64,000 bases of DNA from FEB-10 sp963710645 (GCA_963710645.1 CAVQBD010000009.1:1178001-1242000), one strand, 5' to 3'; numbered from the stretch's first letter, positions 1 to 10,130 are shown. Translations and numbers: made by a program. Notes: generated by a model from the letters alone, not told the origin.

Positions 1-315
1 GTGCTTCCGAACCGGCAGGATGACGGTCAACGCCGCTGGCCAGATCCGCGACAACCGCACCCGGTATCGTTCGGGAATTACCACCATGCTCTCGAGCTGC
101 TGAAAGTCGGCAGCCAGAACCGGAAGGCCCATTTCGGTCGGCCGGCCCTTGGCCTCATGGATGCGTGACACCGCCTCCGGATCCGCAGGGTCGGCAGCCA
201 GACCGTAGTAGGTCTCGGTTGGAATCAGGACAATCCCCGAGGCGACACGGACTTCTCTCACCGCCTCAGCGGCCGACACGACGTCGCCATCGTGGACAAA
301 CGGCACCGTCCTCAT
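1..315 (-). CDS. L-threonylcarbamoyladenylate synthase (Sua5/YrdC/TsaC family), 3' end outside window
   Basis: This family makes threonylcarbamoyl-AMP from threonine, bicarbonate and ATP for the t6A37 modification of tRNAs. The N-terminal 105 residues are visible, from ATG at 315. They show the family hallmarks PTETYYGLAADP, a KGRP motif and WPAALTVIL, which belong to the YrdC nucleotide-binding fold. The start codon overlaps the recN stop (ATGA), so the two genes are translationally coupled with recN first. The C-terminus runs off the window, so a Sua5-type extension cannot be judged. Confidence 0.9.
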   Translation of the reverse strand, partial: MRTVPFVHDGDVVSAAEAVREVRVASGIVLIPTETYYGLAADPADPEAVSRIHEAKGRPTEMGLPVLAADFQQLESMVVIPERYRVRLSRIWPAALTVILPVRKH

Positions 316-2015
316 CTCTCCTCCAGCAAGGTGCGCGCGTGGGACCGAGCCGACTGGGTCATTTCACCGCCCGAGAGCATCCGCGCCAGCTCGAGCTCCC
401 GCGCGTCCGGCTCGAGGGCGGATGCAAGGGTCACCGCGCGCCCGTCCCTCAGCACCTTTTCGATAAGGTATTGGCGGCTCGCGCGGGCCGCCACCTGCGG
501 CAGGTGCGTCACCACCAACACTTGCTGCTCTCCGGCCAACTCGGCCAGGAGTCCGGCAAGGGCCGATGCCGTGGTTCCGCCGAGACCCGAGTCCACCTCA
601 TCGAAGAGCAGGGTGAGACCCGCGATCTCGCGCCGACCCAGGAGAACCGTCCGCAAGGCGAGGTGAATTCTCGACAGCTCACCGCCCGACGCGATCCGGG
701 ACATGGGCCGCGGCTCCTCCCCGGGATTGGCAGCGATCAGCAACTCGCAATGCTCCACACCCTCGTCGTCGAATGCAACCGCATCGCCATCGCGGATCAA
801 GGGGCTGCCATCGGCGGGTCGCGGCAGCCATCGGAATTCCAGGGTCGTCCCTTCCATAGCAAGTTCGTCGAGAACCTCAGCAATGGCGCCGGCGAAGGAT
901 CGGCCCGCCTCGCGGCGCGCGGTGTCCAGTTCCGCGGCCACGCCGTCGTAGGTCTGGAGAGCGGCCAGGGCAGCATCCTCGGCGATCTCGAGGCGGTCCT
1001 CGACCCCCGCGAGTTCTTCTTTTTCGGCCAGCAGAGCCGTATGGTGCTCCAACACCTTCGCCACCGGCGAGCCGTATTTGAGCATCAGCTGGTCCAACTG
1101 ATGGAGCCGGCTTTCAACCGCCTCCAGCGCGTTCGGGTCCTGATCCACATCGACCGCGAGCTGCCGGACTTCTCGCGCCACCTCCTCGGCGTGGACCCGG
1201 GCCTCGGAGAGCCGCTCACGCGCACCCCCCACATCGAGTCCACAGTCGGCTATGGCCTCGAGCCAACGTTCGGCCTGGGCGAGCCCGTCCACGGCACAAC
1301 CCTCCTGATCCACGAGCCGTGCCAGCACCCCTGATGAGGCCTCGGTCAACCGGGCTGCGTGACGGAGCAGCTGCCGACGTTGCAGCAATTCTTCGTCCTC
1401 GCCGGACTGCGGGTCCGCCGACTGGATCTCGGCGATTTGAAAAGCAATGGCATCCAGTCGATCCCTCCGTCGAGCGCTGGCCGAACGCAGCCGTCTCACC
1501 TCGTTGTCGGCTGCTTGCCATTGCCCGAAGGCTTCTGTGACGCGGACGAGGAGTTCGTCATGGCCGGCATAGCGATCCACCAGTGTCCTCTGAATCGAGG
1601 CATCTGCCAGACCATGCTGCTCGTGTTGGCCGTGAATCGCCAACAAGAATGGCGCGATCCGCTGCAACGCGTTGACGGTCACTCCGACGTCGTTCAGCCA
1701 GCACCGGCTCCTTCCGGCGTCGGAGACCTCGCGCCGAATCACCAGCTCACCCAGCGCCGTGACACCCAGTTCTTCGAGGACCGCAGGGAGGGGACCGCTG
1801 GCAGGCAGCCGAAAGCGGCCCTCCACCTGAAGCTTGGCATCGCCGGTTCGGACCATCTCGGACTGAGACCGTTGGCCTGACAATAGCTTGAGGGATTCCA
1901 CGAGCAGTGACTTGCCGGCACCGGTCTCACCGGTCAGCGCCGAAAACCCACCGGCAAATTCCAGCTCGACGCCCTCGATGATGCCGAGCCCGCGGACGTT
2001 GAGACGCTCGAGCAT
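312..2015 (-). CDS. recN: DNA repair protein RecN
   Basis: RecN is an SMC-like ATPase that acts early in double-strand-break repair. The 567-residue length is normal. The N-terminus has the Walker A motif GETGAGKS (about residue 30), the middle is coiled coil (about 150-360), and the C-terminus carries the ABC signature (SGGELSR), the Walker B segment LTLLFDEVDSGLGG, and VVTHLPQVAA. The ATG at 2015 lies 6 nt downstream of a TACGAT hexamer with only a run of C between, and there is no Shine-Dalgarno sequence, which fits a leaderless mRNA. Its stop overlaps the start of the Sua5-like gene. Confidence 0.97.
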   Translation of the reverse strand: MLERLNVRGLGIIEGVELEFAGGFSALTGETGAGKSLLVESLKLLSGQRSQSEMVRTGDAKLQVEGRFRLPASGPLPAVLEELGVTALGELVIRREVSDAGRSRCWLNDVGVTVNALQRIAPFLLAIHGQHEQHGLADASIQRTLVDRYAGHDELLVRVTEAFGQWQAADNEVRRLRSASARRRDRLDAIAFQIAEIQSADPQSGEDEELLQRRQLLRHAARLTEASSGVLARLVDQEGCAVDGLAQAERWLEAIADCGLDVGGARERLSEARVHAEEVAREVRQLAVDVDQDPNALEAVESRLHQLDQLMLKYGSPVAKVLEHHTALLAEKEELAGVEDRLEIAEDAALAALQTYDGVAAELDTARREAGRSFAGAIAEVLDELAMEGTTLEFRWLPRPADGSPLIRDGDAVAFDDEGVEHCELLIAANPGEEPRPMSRIASGGELSRIHLALRTVLLGRREIAGLTLLFDEVDSGLGGTTASALAGLLAELAGEQQVLVVTHLPQVAARASRQYLIEKVLRDGRAVTLASALEPDARELELARMLSGGEMTQSARSHARTLLEER

Positions 2016-2021
2016 GGGGGG

Positions 2022-2027
2022 ATCGTA
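2022..2027 (-). promoter_or_regulatory. candidate -10 box of recN (leaderless arrangement)
   Basis: TACGAT on the minus strand ends exactly 6 nt before the recN ATG, which would place the transcription start at or next to the start codon. The same spacing recurs at four other genes in the window. No clear -35 hexamer is seen; that position falls in the ATTCGAA array. Confidence 0.45.
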
Positions 2028-2040
2028 CCACCACTGCGGA

Positions 2041-2068
2041 ATTCGAAATTCGAAATTCGAAATTCGAA
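2041..2068. repeat. heptanucleotide tandem array, 4 x ATTCGAA
   Basis: Four perfect consecutive copies of ATTCGAA lie in the gap between the divergent recN and cupin genes. The same unit recurs at 16038-16060. This is one of many 7-bp-unit arrays in the gaps of this window. Confidence 0.9.
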
Positions 2069-2138
2069 CACAGTGCCCGGATGGCCGGCGGTGGCGGGTC
2101 GATTATGCTGGTGAGAGATTCCCGACGGGAGGTGCGAG

Positions 2139-2525
2139 ATGGCCGAGCCGGTGGTTCGACCGATGGACGCGAGTGAGGCAGTTGAGGTGGAGCGCAGCCG
2201 AGGCACCACGATCCAGATTTTGCTCGGGCCCGAGGAGGGGGTTCCCAACTTCGCCACCCGCCGTTTCACCATCCAACCCGGTGGCCGCATCCCGAGCCAC
2301 CGTCACGAGCACATCGAACACGAGCAGGTGGTCCTGGAGGGATCCATGGTGATCGGCCTCGACCAACGGGAGGTCACGGTCACAGTCGGTGACTGCATGT
2401 TCATTCCAACCGGCGTCGCCCATTGGTACGAAAATCGCGGCGCGGTTCCGGTGCGGTTCCTGTGCATGGTCCCCATGACTCAGGACTACCAGACCGAGTG
2501 GCTCGAACCGCCTGAAGAACCCTAG
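2139..2525 (+). CDS. cupin-domain protein
   Basis: This is a 128-residue single-domain cupin of unknown substrate. The two conserved cupin motifs are visible. Motif 1 is PGGRIPSHRHEHIEHEQVVLEG (about residues 48-69), with His and Glu metal ligands. Motif 2 is VGDCMFIPTGVAHWYEN (about 83-99), with the last metal His. The likely product is a small metal-binding cytoplasmic protein. The ATG follows a good ribosome site (GGGAGGT), and a TATGCT hexamer lies at 2104-2109. The gene is divergent from recN and upstream of menG, but a repeat-filled gap argues against a shared operon. Confidence 0.85.
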   Translation: MAEPVVRPMDASEAVEVERSRGTTIQILLGPEEGVPNFATRRFTIQPGGRIPSHRHEHIEHEQVVLEGSMVIGLDQREVTVTVGDCMFIPTGVAHWYENRGAVPVRFLCMVPMTQDYQTEWLEPPEEP

Positions 2526-2529
2526 CCGG

Positions 2530-2645
2530 TTTCGAATCGGGACTCGGGGCTCGGGATTCGGAAATCGAATTCACCCAGCGCTCGTACAGCGGACTCATCC
2601 GAGTCGTTTGACCCGAGTCCCGAATCCCGAGTCCCGAGTCCCGGA
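2530..2645. repeat. heptameric GGGACTC / GAGTCCC arrays in inverted orientation
   Basis: Near 2534-2560 the strand reads as tandem variants of GGGACTC/GGGGCTC. Near 2615-2645 it reads as tandem variants of GAGTCCC. The two arrays are complementary and could form a long imperfect hairpin between the cupin gene and menG. The array is clear; a function in termination is inference. Confidence 0.75.
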
Positions 2646-2732
2646 CGGAGAGGACCGAAACGAACCGGAAATGCCCAGCCCTTTCTCGACACCGCCAGGA
2701 AGCCCGACACACCCCATGCTAACCTTCGCGCC

Positions 2733-3431
2733 GTGCGAGAGGAACTGCTGTCCAAGCACCCGCAGGAGATCAGCGGGATGTTCGGGCGGATCGCCCACAG
2801 ATACGATCTGCTCAACCGGCTGCTCTCCCTCGGCCAGGACGTGCGCTGGCGGCGCCTGGTGACCGAACGCATCGCCGCCCTCGGCCCCAGCCGGGTGCTC
2901 GACATGTGCACCGGCACTGGCGATCTCGCGCTGTCGTATTCTGGCTCGGCAGAGGTCTACGGCAGCGACTTCTGCCTTCCCATGCTGGCACTCGCCGCCC
3001 GCAAACCCGGCCGACAGTCGGTCGTGAGCACGTGGTTTGCGGCCGATGCCCTGAACCTGCCGCTTGCCGAAGCCTCCATGGACGCTGTCACGGTGGCCTT
3101 CGGCATCCGGAATTTCGAAGATCTGGACGCCGGCCTTCGGGAGCTGACCCGGGTGATTCGGCCTCAAGGACGGCTGCTGGTCCTGGAGTTCTCTCAGCCT
3201 CGCGGCGCTGTGGCACCGCTGCTGAGGTGGTGGGTGAAGAATGTACCCCCCATGATCGGTCGAATCGTCTCCGGTGACTCGGAGGCCTACGGCTACCTCA
3301 CCGCATCGGTGGAGAGCTTTCCCGATGGCGAGGCGCTGTGTGGGAGGATGCGTTCGGCCGGCGCGGCCTCAGTGGAAGCGCTCCCACTTACCGGCGGCGT
3401 CGCCACCCTTTACGATGGCGTTGTCGGGTGA
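2733..3431 (+). CDS. menG: demethylmenaquinone methyltransferase (UbiE/MenG)
   Basis: This SAM-dependent C-methyltransferase performs the last step of menaquinone (or ubiquinone) synthesis. The 232 residues are typical. The sequence shows the family N-terminus RIAHRYDLLNRLLSLGQD (about 20-37), the SAM-binding loop VLDMCTGTGDLAL (about 56-68) and the UbiE signature VAFGIRNFEDLD (about 125-136). The start is GTG at 2733 with no clear ribosome site; a TAACCT hexamer ends 7 nt upstream. With the UbiA/MqnP-like gene at 25899, menaquinone is the more likely product, so menG is preferred over ubiE. folD starts 19 nt downstream. Confidence 0.92.
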   Translation: MREELLSKHPQEISGMFGRIAHRYDLLNRLLSLGQDVRWRRLVTERIAALGPSRVLDMCTGTGDLALSYSGSAEVYGSDFCLPMLALAARKPGRQSVVSTWFAADALNLPLAEASMDAVTVAFGIRNFEDLDAGLRELTRVIRPQGRLLVLEFSQPRGAVAPLLRWWVKNVPPMIGRIVSGDSEAYGYLTASVESFPDGEALCGRMRSAGAASVEALPLTGGVATLYDGVVG

Positions 3432-3450
3432 ACCATCCGGGGAGGATTGG

Positions 3451-4377
3451 ATGACCAACACAGACAAGAAGCTGGATGGATCGCGGATCGCCGCCGACAT
3501 CCGCGACGAGGTGGCGGCCCAAGTCTCGGCGATGCGCGCAGCGGGATTGGTGCCCCGGCTCGACGTGGTGCTGGCTGGAGACGACGCAGCCTCGAGGGTC
3601 TATGTGGGTTCAAAAGCCAAGACCTGCGCCGAACTCGGAATGGAGTCGATCACCCACGACCTGCCGGCGACGGTCGGACAGGACGAACTTGTCAATCTGG
3701 TGGAAAGCCTCAACGACGACCCCTCGGTCCACGGCATCCTGGTGCAGCTGCCCCTCCCCGCCGGCATCCACAGCCACGCAGTGCTCGATCGCATAAACCC
3801 CGCAAAGGATGTGGACGGCTTTCACCCAACCAACGTAGGGCTGTTGCAGCAGGGCCGGCCGAATCTGGTGCCCTGCACCCCCGCCGGGGTGATGGAAATG
3901 CTGGCCCGCGAGGGCATCGACGTCAAGGGACGCCGCGCGGTCATCGTGGGCCGCTCCGACATCGTCGGCAAACCCATGGCCATGATGCTGCTCCACGCCC
4001 ACGCCACCGTCACCGTGTGCCATTCGCGGACCCGCGACCTGGCTGCGGTCACGCGTGAGGCCGAGATCCTCGTGGCCGCGGTGGGTCAGCTCGCTCTCAT
4101 CGGCCCAGACCATGTGGCCGACGGGGCGGTGGTGGTCGACGTCGGCATGCACCGGGTGACTGACCGCGAAACGGTGGAGCGGCTTTATGGAACCAACCCA
4201 AAAAAGCTCGCCGCCTACGAGAAGCGGGGGGCCGTGTTGTCGGGCGACGTAGACTTCGAAAGGGTCGCACCGAAAGCAAGCCGGATCACCCCGGTCCCGG
4301 GCGGAGTGGGTCCACTCACCATCGCCATGTTGATGGCCAACACGGTGCGCGCCGCGCGCCAACTCCGGGGAGAATGA
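3451..4377 (+). CDS. folD: methylenetetrahydrofolate dehydrogenase/cyclohydrolase FolD
   Basis: FolD is the bifunctional cytosolic enzyme that converts 5,10-methylene-THF to 10-formyl-THF. The ATG at 3451 follows GGAGGA and gives 308 residues, the usual length. Visible are the catalytic Lys segment VYVGSKAKTCAELG (about 50-63), the substrate loops VHGILVQLPLP and KDVDGFHPTNVG, the Rossmann signature VIVGRSDIVGKPMA and the C-terminal PVPGGVGPLTIAML. The reading frame extends upstream into menG, but those residues do not belong to the family. Its stop overlaps coaE (ATGA). folC and glyA further along serve the same folate pool. Confidence 0.97.
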   Translation: MTNTDKKLDGSRIAADIRDEVAAQVSAMRAAGLVPRLDVVLAGDDAASRVYVGSKAKTCAELGMESITHDLPATVGQDELVNLVESLNDDPSVHGILVQLPLPAGIHSHAVLDRINPAKDVDGFHPTNVGLLQQGRPNLVPCTPAGVMEMLAREGIDVKGRRAVIVGRSDIVGKPMAMMLLHAHATVTVCHSRTRDLAAVTREAEILVAAVGQLALIGPDHVADGAVVVDVGMHRVTDRETVERLYGTNPKKLAAYEKRGAVLSGDVDFERVAPKASRITPVPGGVGPLTIAMLMANTVRAARQLRGE

Positions 4378-4989
4378 CGGTGTCCGAACGACCCTGTCTG
4401 GTGGGTCTCACCGGCGGCCTGGCATCGGGCAAGAGCACGGTGGCGGTGATGCTCGGGCGGCGGGGGGTGCCCATCTTCGACGCCGACGCGGCGGTGCACC
4501 GTCTGTACCGGGCCGGCGAGGCCGGGGCAAGGGCGGTGGCTCGTGAATTTGGTGAGGAGACCCTGGCCCAAGATGGCTCCGTTGACCGACAGGCCCTCGC
4601 CCGACGGGTGGTGGGTGACCATGGGGCACTGGATCGGCTCAACGACCTGATCCACCCACTGGTCCGGACCGCCACGGTCCACTGGCTGGACGAGCTGGAT
4701 CCCCAGCCGCCAGCGGCGGTGGTGGAGGCCGCGCTCCTGGTGGAGACCGGCTCCTGGCGACACTACGACGCCCTGATCGTGGTGTGGTGCGAACCCGAGC
4801 AGCAGATTCGGCGGGCGGTGGCGCGGGGGATGGACGAGGATCAGGCGAAGGGTCTGCTGGCGGCCCAACTCGGCCTCGAAGACAAACGAGCGGTTGCCGA
4901 CGTGGTCATCGACAACTCGGGGTCGCTCGAGGAACTGGTGATGGCTGTGGACGAGGCGTGGATCCAGGTCGTTGATCTGTGTCGGAGTG

Positions 4990-4997
<8 letters not shown>
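4374..4997 (+). CDS. coaE: dephospho-CoA kinase
   Basis: CoaE phosphorylates the ribose 3'-OH of dephospho-CoA, the last step in CoA synthesis. The protein has 207 residues with the P-loop GLTGGLASGKSTV (about 11-23), the DADAAVHRL motif after the first strand, and the lid and RxQ segments typical of the family (EQQIRRAVARGM, LLAAQL). ATGA overlap with folD indicates translational coupling. The gene runs directly into a GGGGCTA array and then the CTATTCA array. Confidence 0.95.
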
Positions 4998-5631
<634 letters not shown>

Positions 5632-5632
<1 letters not shown>

Positions 5633-7251
5633 TACACCCCCTCGATGACGTCTGTGGTCTCTTCGACGGCATCGTCAACCTCTTCGCTCGCCCCGTCGGC
5701 CTCGTCCTGGAGCACCCGGTAGGCGGCGATGCGACGGCTGAGTCCTTTCATCTGGACATTGCCCAAGTGTTCGGTGGCAAACAAGTGGGCCACCGCCTCG
5801 TGGGTGGTCTCTCCGATCACGATCTGGCCCGGTTCGGCGGCGTACTCCTCGAGACGGGCGGCCACGTTGACCGTGTTTCCCAGCACGGTGTAGTCGACAC
5901 GGGTCTCGGACCCGATGTCTCCAACCACCACCGGCCCCGAGTGGATCGCCACCCGGACAAGGACCGGATCCAGACCTTCCAGCTTTCGGCGGCCGTTCCA
6001 ACGCGAAATCGACTGCATCATCGTCCTGGCGCTGCGGACCGCGCGTTCGGCATGGTCAGGTTGGGGCAGGGGCGCCCCGAAGAACGCCATCACCGCGTCG
6101 CCGATGAACTTGTCGAGGGTTCCGCCGTACTCGAAGATGGCGTCGGCCGCCAACGAGAAGAACTCGCCCAGGAACGCCGCCACCTCTTCCGGCTCCAGAC
6201 TCTCGCAACGCGGAGTGAATCCAACGATGTCGGCAAACAAGATGGTGGTCTCTCGAGCCGCCACTGGAGCGTCCTTGCGCTCGGGATCCTTCAGCACCGC
6301 CTCGATCACCGCCGGTGAGTGGTACCTCTCGAGCCGGTTTCGGACGATCTTCTCGGTACGAATGCGCTCATTCAACCGAGCTCTCTCGATGGCCACGGCG
6401 GCGTAGTTCGCCAACGCCGTGAGCAGATCGAGATCGCCGGCAGAAAACGACCCGACGTGGAGCGGGGAATCCACGTAGATGACACCGATCACCAGATCGC
6501 GCAGCCACAGGGGAGCGCACATGGCGGAGCGGATCTGGTGGATCCTGATGCTCCGGCCCGCCTCGAATCTCTCGTCGGCCTGGGCATCGTGGGTCAGGAT
6601 CGCGACCTTCTGCTTCGAGACCGTGTCGAGGATGGTGCGCGAGATCGGAACATCGGGAGTGACCCCGTCCTGCGACTCTCGCGCCCGGTAGAGCTCGAGC
6701 CGAGGCGAACCGTCATCATCAAAGAGCACGATGAAGGCGCGGTCCACCGACAGATGCTCGAACACCACCTTCATGACCTCATCAAGAACCGGCTGCAGAT
6801 CTTCCACCTGGATCAGGATCTTCGCCACCTGGGCCAGGACTTCGAACACCCGCTCCCGTTCGCCGACGGCTTCGTGCTTTGCCGCCACACCCTCGAGGCC
6901 GAACTGCTGGTTGAACTCCGACAGCGGCCGGAAGTAGGTCCCCGAAGACAGCTCGCCTTCGGCCATCACATCGTCTTGAACCGAAAGCAGGAAGTTACCG
7001 ACCGTTATCCGGTCGCCCGGCGCCAGCTGACCGCTGGCCACCAGATCGTCGTTGATCTTGATGCCGTTGGTCGACTGCAGGTCAACGATCTGATAGACCC
7101 CGTCTTCGTCGCTGGTCACCTTGGCGTGGTGGCGCGAGACCGAGAAGTCCCTGAGGACGATGTCGTTGTCGCTCGAACGCCCGATCTTCAGACCGCCCTT
7201 GAGGGCCACCCGCCGCGAAGTCCCGTCATCCTCGTACACCAGCTCCAGCAT
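5632..7251 (-). CDS. FHA-GAF class III adenylate/guanylate cyclase
   Basis: This 539-residue protein is a predicted cytoplasmic nucleotide cyclase. An FHA phosphothreonine-binding domain (about 5-95) shows GRSSDND, SVSRHH and STNG. A GAF domain (about 135-295) is followed by a short linker helix. The class III catalytic domain (about 335-505) has metal aspartates in FADIVGFT (Asp341) and GDAVMAFFGAP (Asp385). Such proteins link Ser/Thr kinase signalling to cAMP or cGMP, and the REC-kinase-TonB gene at 51838 is a possible source of FHA ligands. It is followed by rdgB with a one-base overlap and preceded 6 bp away by the gene at 7258. The product nucleotide is not certain from sequence. Confidence 0.92.
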
Positions 7252-7257
7252 GTCGCT

Positions 7258-8325
7258 TCATTGTACCGTGGGCGGCTTGGAGGCGATCGGAGTGGGTGAC
7301 CGATCCCGGGCCTTCGGCATCAGGCCATACCACTGAAGGAGTTGGTCCCGCCGGGCGCGGTTCCAATCGGCATCGGATTGCAACACCGACAGCTCGATCC
7401 AGGGACCGCCACAGTCATAGAGCTGTCTGGCCGCCGTCGGCCACCACGCGGGATCACCCACCCGCAGCACCCTCTGCCACACGAAGCACGCGTCCGCACC
7501 CCGCGGATCGCTCACTGTGGCACCCATCTCTGCCATTCTCGATCTGAGGACCCGATCCACGTCGATGCTGCAGTGTGATCCACGCCAGCTTTCGATCGTT
7601 TGGTCGAGACGTGCCAAGCCATGCTCGAGATTCCCGGAACCCGAGGGGGACCGCGGCCCGGTGGGCTGTTCGACAAACCGGCTGAGGGTTATGGCTTCGA
7701 TCAGACGCATCAATCCGATCCTTGAAATCTGGTCCTCTGACACCTGAAAAGCCTGGATCAGAGACTCGAGATCGTCGAAGGTCATGACCCGTTCCACAGC
7801 AAAGAGGCAATCCCTGGCGCCGCGCTGGGGCGAGTAGCCGCGAAAGCCTGGCAACTTCTTTCCCTCGGCGCGCAGCATGGCCTGTAACCAGATTTCCACC
7901 AGCGAATTGCGTTGCAGGCTGATCCGCATCCGGTTCATGTTCCGTTCGAACTGACGGGCCATTTCATCGCTGACCCCGGCCTCAACATTCGGGAGTCGGT
8001 CCCCGATCAAATCGAGGTAGCCATAGGCCGCCGCCTGACGAATGGGCTGCGACGATCGGCCGATTGCGTCGCGGTAGACCGGGATCAGATCCACGTCGTG
8101 GGTCGCTGCACCACCCACCAGAATGGCCATCCGACCGGGCTTCGCCAACTCCGGATCATTCCACCATATGATTGCCAGTTCGGACGCCCCGGGCCATTTT
8201 TCCATTGCGCGACGTCGGACCGCGATCCGGCCGTTGGTGTCGAAATAGGAACCGGGGAAGTAGGTCATCTCGGGCGAAAACAGCACGACCGAACTCAAAG
8301 CCAGCTGGACCATCAATCCAATCAT
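7258..8325 (-). CDS. unknown protein with an N-terminal hydrophobic segment
   Basis: I do not recognise this family. From ATG at 8325 it has 355 residues; GTG at 8337 is an alternative start. The first 18 residues (MIGLMVQLALSSVVLFSP) look like a signal peptide or membrane anchor. The rest is soluble, Arg- and Trp-rich, and includes a HEAT-like helical stretch (SQPIRQAAAYGYLDLIGDRL) and several Trp-containing motifs near the C-terminus. It sits 6 bp upstream of the cyclase in the same direction, so co-transcription is likely. Codon use matches its neighbours. Confidence 0.7.
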   Translation of the reverse strand: MIGLMVQLALSSVVLFSPEMTYFPGSYFDTNGRIAVRRRAMEKWPGASELAIIWWNDPELAKPGRMAILVGGAATHDVDLIPVYRDAIGRSSQPIRQAAAYGYLDLIGDRLPNVEAGVSDEMARQFERNMNRMRISLQRNSLVEIWLQAMLRAEGKKLPGFRGYSPQRGARDCLFAVERVMTFDDLESLIQAFQVSEDQISRIGLMRLIEAITLSRFVEQPTGPRSPSGSGNLEHGLARLDQTIESWRGSHCSIDVDRVLRSRMAEMGATVSDPRGADACFVWQRVLRVGDPAWWPTAARQLYDCGGPWIELSVLQSDADWNRARRDQLLQWYGLMPKARDRSPTPIASKPPTVQ

Positions 8326-8382
8326 CGCGGACCACACAGATGCGACTTCAAATCACATTCCACCCGTGCGAGGATACTCGGG

Positions 8383-9165
8383 ATGGCAACTCGGATAAAG
8401 CTGACCGTGGCATATTTCGGTGAGCAATTCCACGGATGGCAGCGGCAGCCGGCGGATCGAACGGTTCAGGGCGAGCTTGAGCGCGCCCTGACCATCATGA
8501 TGGACGGGATCTCAACCAGCGTAGTGGGAGCTGGACGGACCGACGCCGGAGTTCACGCGGCGGCCCAGACCGCACACGCCGACATCTCGGTGGCAATCCC
8601 CATGTCCGGCCTCGCGAAGGGACTCAATGGCCTGCTGCCCGGCGATGTCCGAATCCGGTCCGTGGTGAAGGTCAATCAGTCGTTTCACGCTCGCCGCAGT
8701 GCCCTCGGAAAACACTATGTCTATCGCGTCAGGTGGCAGACGCAAGACCTCCCGTGGCTCGGTCTGCGGGCGGCCACTCTGCCGCCCATCTCGAACCCCG
8801 AGGCCCTCGCCGAGGCTGTGGCTCTCCTGCCCGGGCGCCGCGACATGGCATCGTTCACGGTGCCCCAGGACATGCCCACGATTCGCGCCCTGTATAGAGT
8901 ATGGACCGAACCGCGGCGGCATGGACTTCACATCCACTTTGTGGGGGGGGGATTTCTCCGCTACCAGGTCCGTCGAATGGTCGGCGCCCTGCTCGATGTG
9001 GGTCGCGGCCGGCTGGGGATGGACGATTTCGAGGATCTGCTGCAGAAACCGCAACCCGGAGCTCCGGTGTTCACCGCGCCGGCTCGCGGCCTGACTCTGG
9101 AGCGGGTCTTCTACCGCAACTCTCCCCTTCTCCACCCGGACCCACCGTCCGACCCCGCCGACTGA
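8383..9165 (+). CDS. truA: tRNA pseudouridine synthase A
   Basis: TruA forms pseudouridine at tRNA positions 38-40. The ATG at 8383 gives 260 residues, the normal size, starting with KLTVAYFGEQFHGWQRQP. The catalytic aspartate lies in GAGRTDAGVHA (about residues 48-58). The later KHYVYR, MASFT and GFLRYQVRRMVGALLDVGRG segments are all family hallmarks. The open frame extends about 470 nt further upstream but overlaps the divergent gene and has no family similarity, so the shorter start is preferred. A 7-bp TTTCCAA array follows. Confidence 0.96.
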   Translation: MATRIKLTVAYFGEQFHGWQRQPADRTVQGELERALTIMMDGISTSVVGAGRTDAGVHAAAQTAHADISVAIPMSGLAKGLNGLLPGDVRIRSVVKVNQSFHARRSALGKHYVYRVRWQTQDLPWLGLRAATLPPISNPEALAEAVALLPGRRDMASFTVPQDMPTIRALYRVWTEPRRHGLHIHFVGGGFLRYQVRRMVGALLDVGRGRLGMDDFEDLLQKPQPGAPVFTAPARGLTLERVFYRNSPLLHPDPPSDPAD

Positions 9166-9193
9166 TCCATCGTTTTCCTGACCCGGGAGGACG

Positions 9194-9222
9194 GTTCGAA
9201 TTTCCAATTTCCAATTTCGAAT
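9194..9222. repeat. heptameric TTTCCAA / TTTCGAA array
   Basis: Three to four imperfect copies of a TTTCCAA-type heptamer lie between truA and uppS. The unit resembles ATTCGAA at 2041. Confidence 0.7.
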
Positions 9223-9311
9223 TCCTCGCCCCTTCCCCCTTGGCTCCAATGACGCGGTGCCGGTCCGACGTCGTGAGCCCTGTGTTAGACTTCGGTGCTC
9301 TGGTGAATACG

Positions 9312-10130
9312 ATGCAGCCGCTTGATGAGATCGCTGCGCCCGGGACCGACGAACGGGAGGTCCTGGACCTTCTCGATCTCGACGCCTTGCCGCGACATGT
9401 CGCGATCATCATGGACGGCAACGGTCGGTGGGCCTTGGCGCGCAATTTGCCGCGAGTCGAGGGCCACCGGGCAGGCATTGGAGCAGTCCGGGAAACCGTG
9501 GAAGTCATCGCCCAACTGGGCATCCCTGTGCTCACCCTGTACGCGTTTTCCACCGAGAACTGGAAGCGTCCGCGGCACGAGGTCCTGACCCTGATGGCTT
9601 TGCTGAAGGAGTACATCAACCGGGAACTCGCTGATTTCAACCGCAACAACCTCAGGCTGCGACCCATCGGTCGGCTCGATCAACTCGACTCGTCCGTCCA
9701 GTCCGCGCTCCGCAGAGCAGTTGACGAGACCAGGGACAATACCGGATCCCTCGTCCAGATCGCGCTCAACTATTCCGGCCGCCAGGAGCTGACCGATGTG
9801 GTGCGGACCGCGGCGGAGGAAGCCGCGGCCGGGCGGCTCGATTCACAATCCATCGACGAAGCCTGGATTGCCGGACGGCTGACCACTCGGGGAATCCCCG
9901 ACCCCGATCTCATGATTCGCACTTCCGGTGAACAGAGAATTTCGAACTTTCTGCTCTGGCAGCTTGCCTACTCCGAAATCTATTTCGCGCCCGTATTGTG
10001 GCCCGACTTCAACAAGTGCGAGCTGTTCCAGGCCCTTCACGAGTATCAAAATAGAGAACGCCGATTCGGCGGTCTGCCGCCCACCGGAGGGGTCTTCGGA
10101 CCCGCGGGAGATCCTGTTGCCCAAACGTGA
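9312..10130 (+). CDS. uppS: isoprenyl transferase (undecaprenyl diphosphate synthase)
   Basis: UppS condenses isopentenyl diphosphate onto farnesyl diphosphate to make the undecaprenyl carrier for peptidoglycan and other envelope polymers. From ATG at 9312 it has 272 residues. The catalytic Asp lies in HVAIIMDGNGRWA, followed by GHRAGIGAVRE, TLYAFSTENWKRP and the C-terminal DPDLMIRTSGEQRISNFLLWQ region with YSEIYF. GTG at 9303 and ATG at 9249 are alternative starts; no strong ribosome site decides between them. It heads the conserved uppS-cdsA-(dxr)-rseP cluster. Confidence 0.95.
   Translation: MQPLDEIAAPGTDEREVLDLLDLDALPRHVAIIMDGNGRWALARNLPRVEGHRAGIGAVRETVEVIAQLGIPVLTLYAFSTENWKRPRHEVLTLMALLKEYINRELADFNRNNLRLRPIGRLDQLDSSVQSALRRAVDETRDNTGSLVQIALNYSGRQELTDVVRTAAEEAAAGRLDSQSIDEAWIAGRLTTRGIPDPDLMIRTSGEQRISNFLLWQLAYSEIYFAPVLWPDFNKCELFQALHEYQNRERRFGGLPPTGGVFGPAGDPVAQT

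Noticed and set aside
165..1334. Long plus-strand open frame opposite recN.
   Set aside because: Antisense shadow of a high-GC gene; recN on the minus strand has all family motifs.
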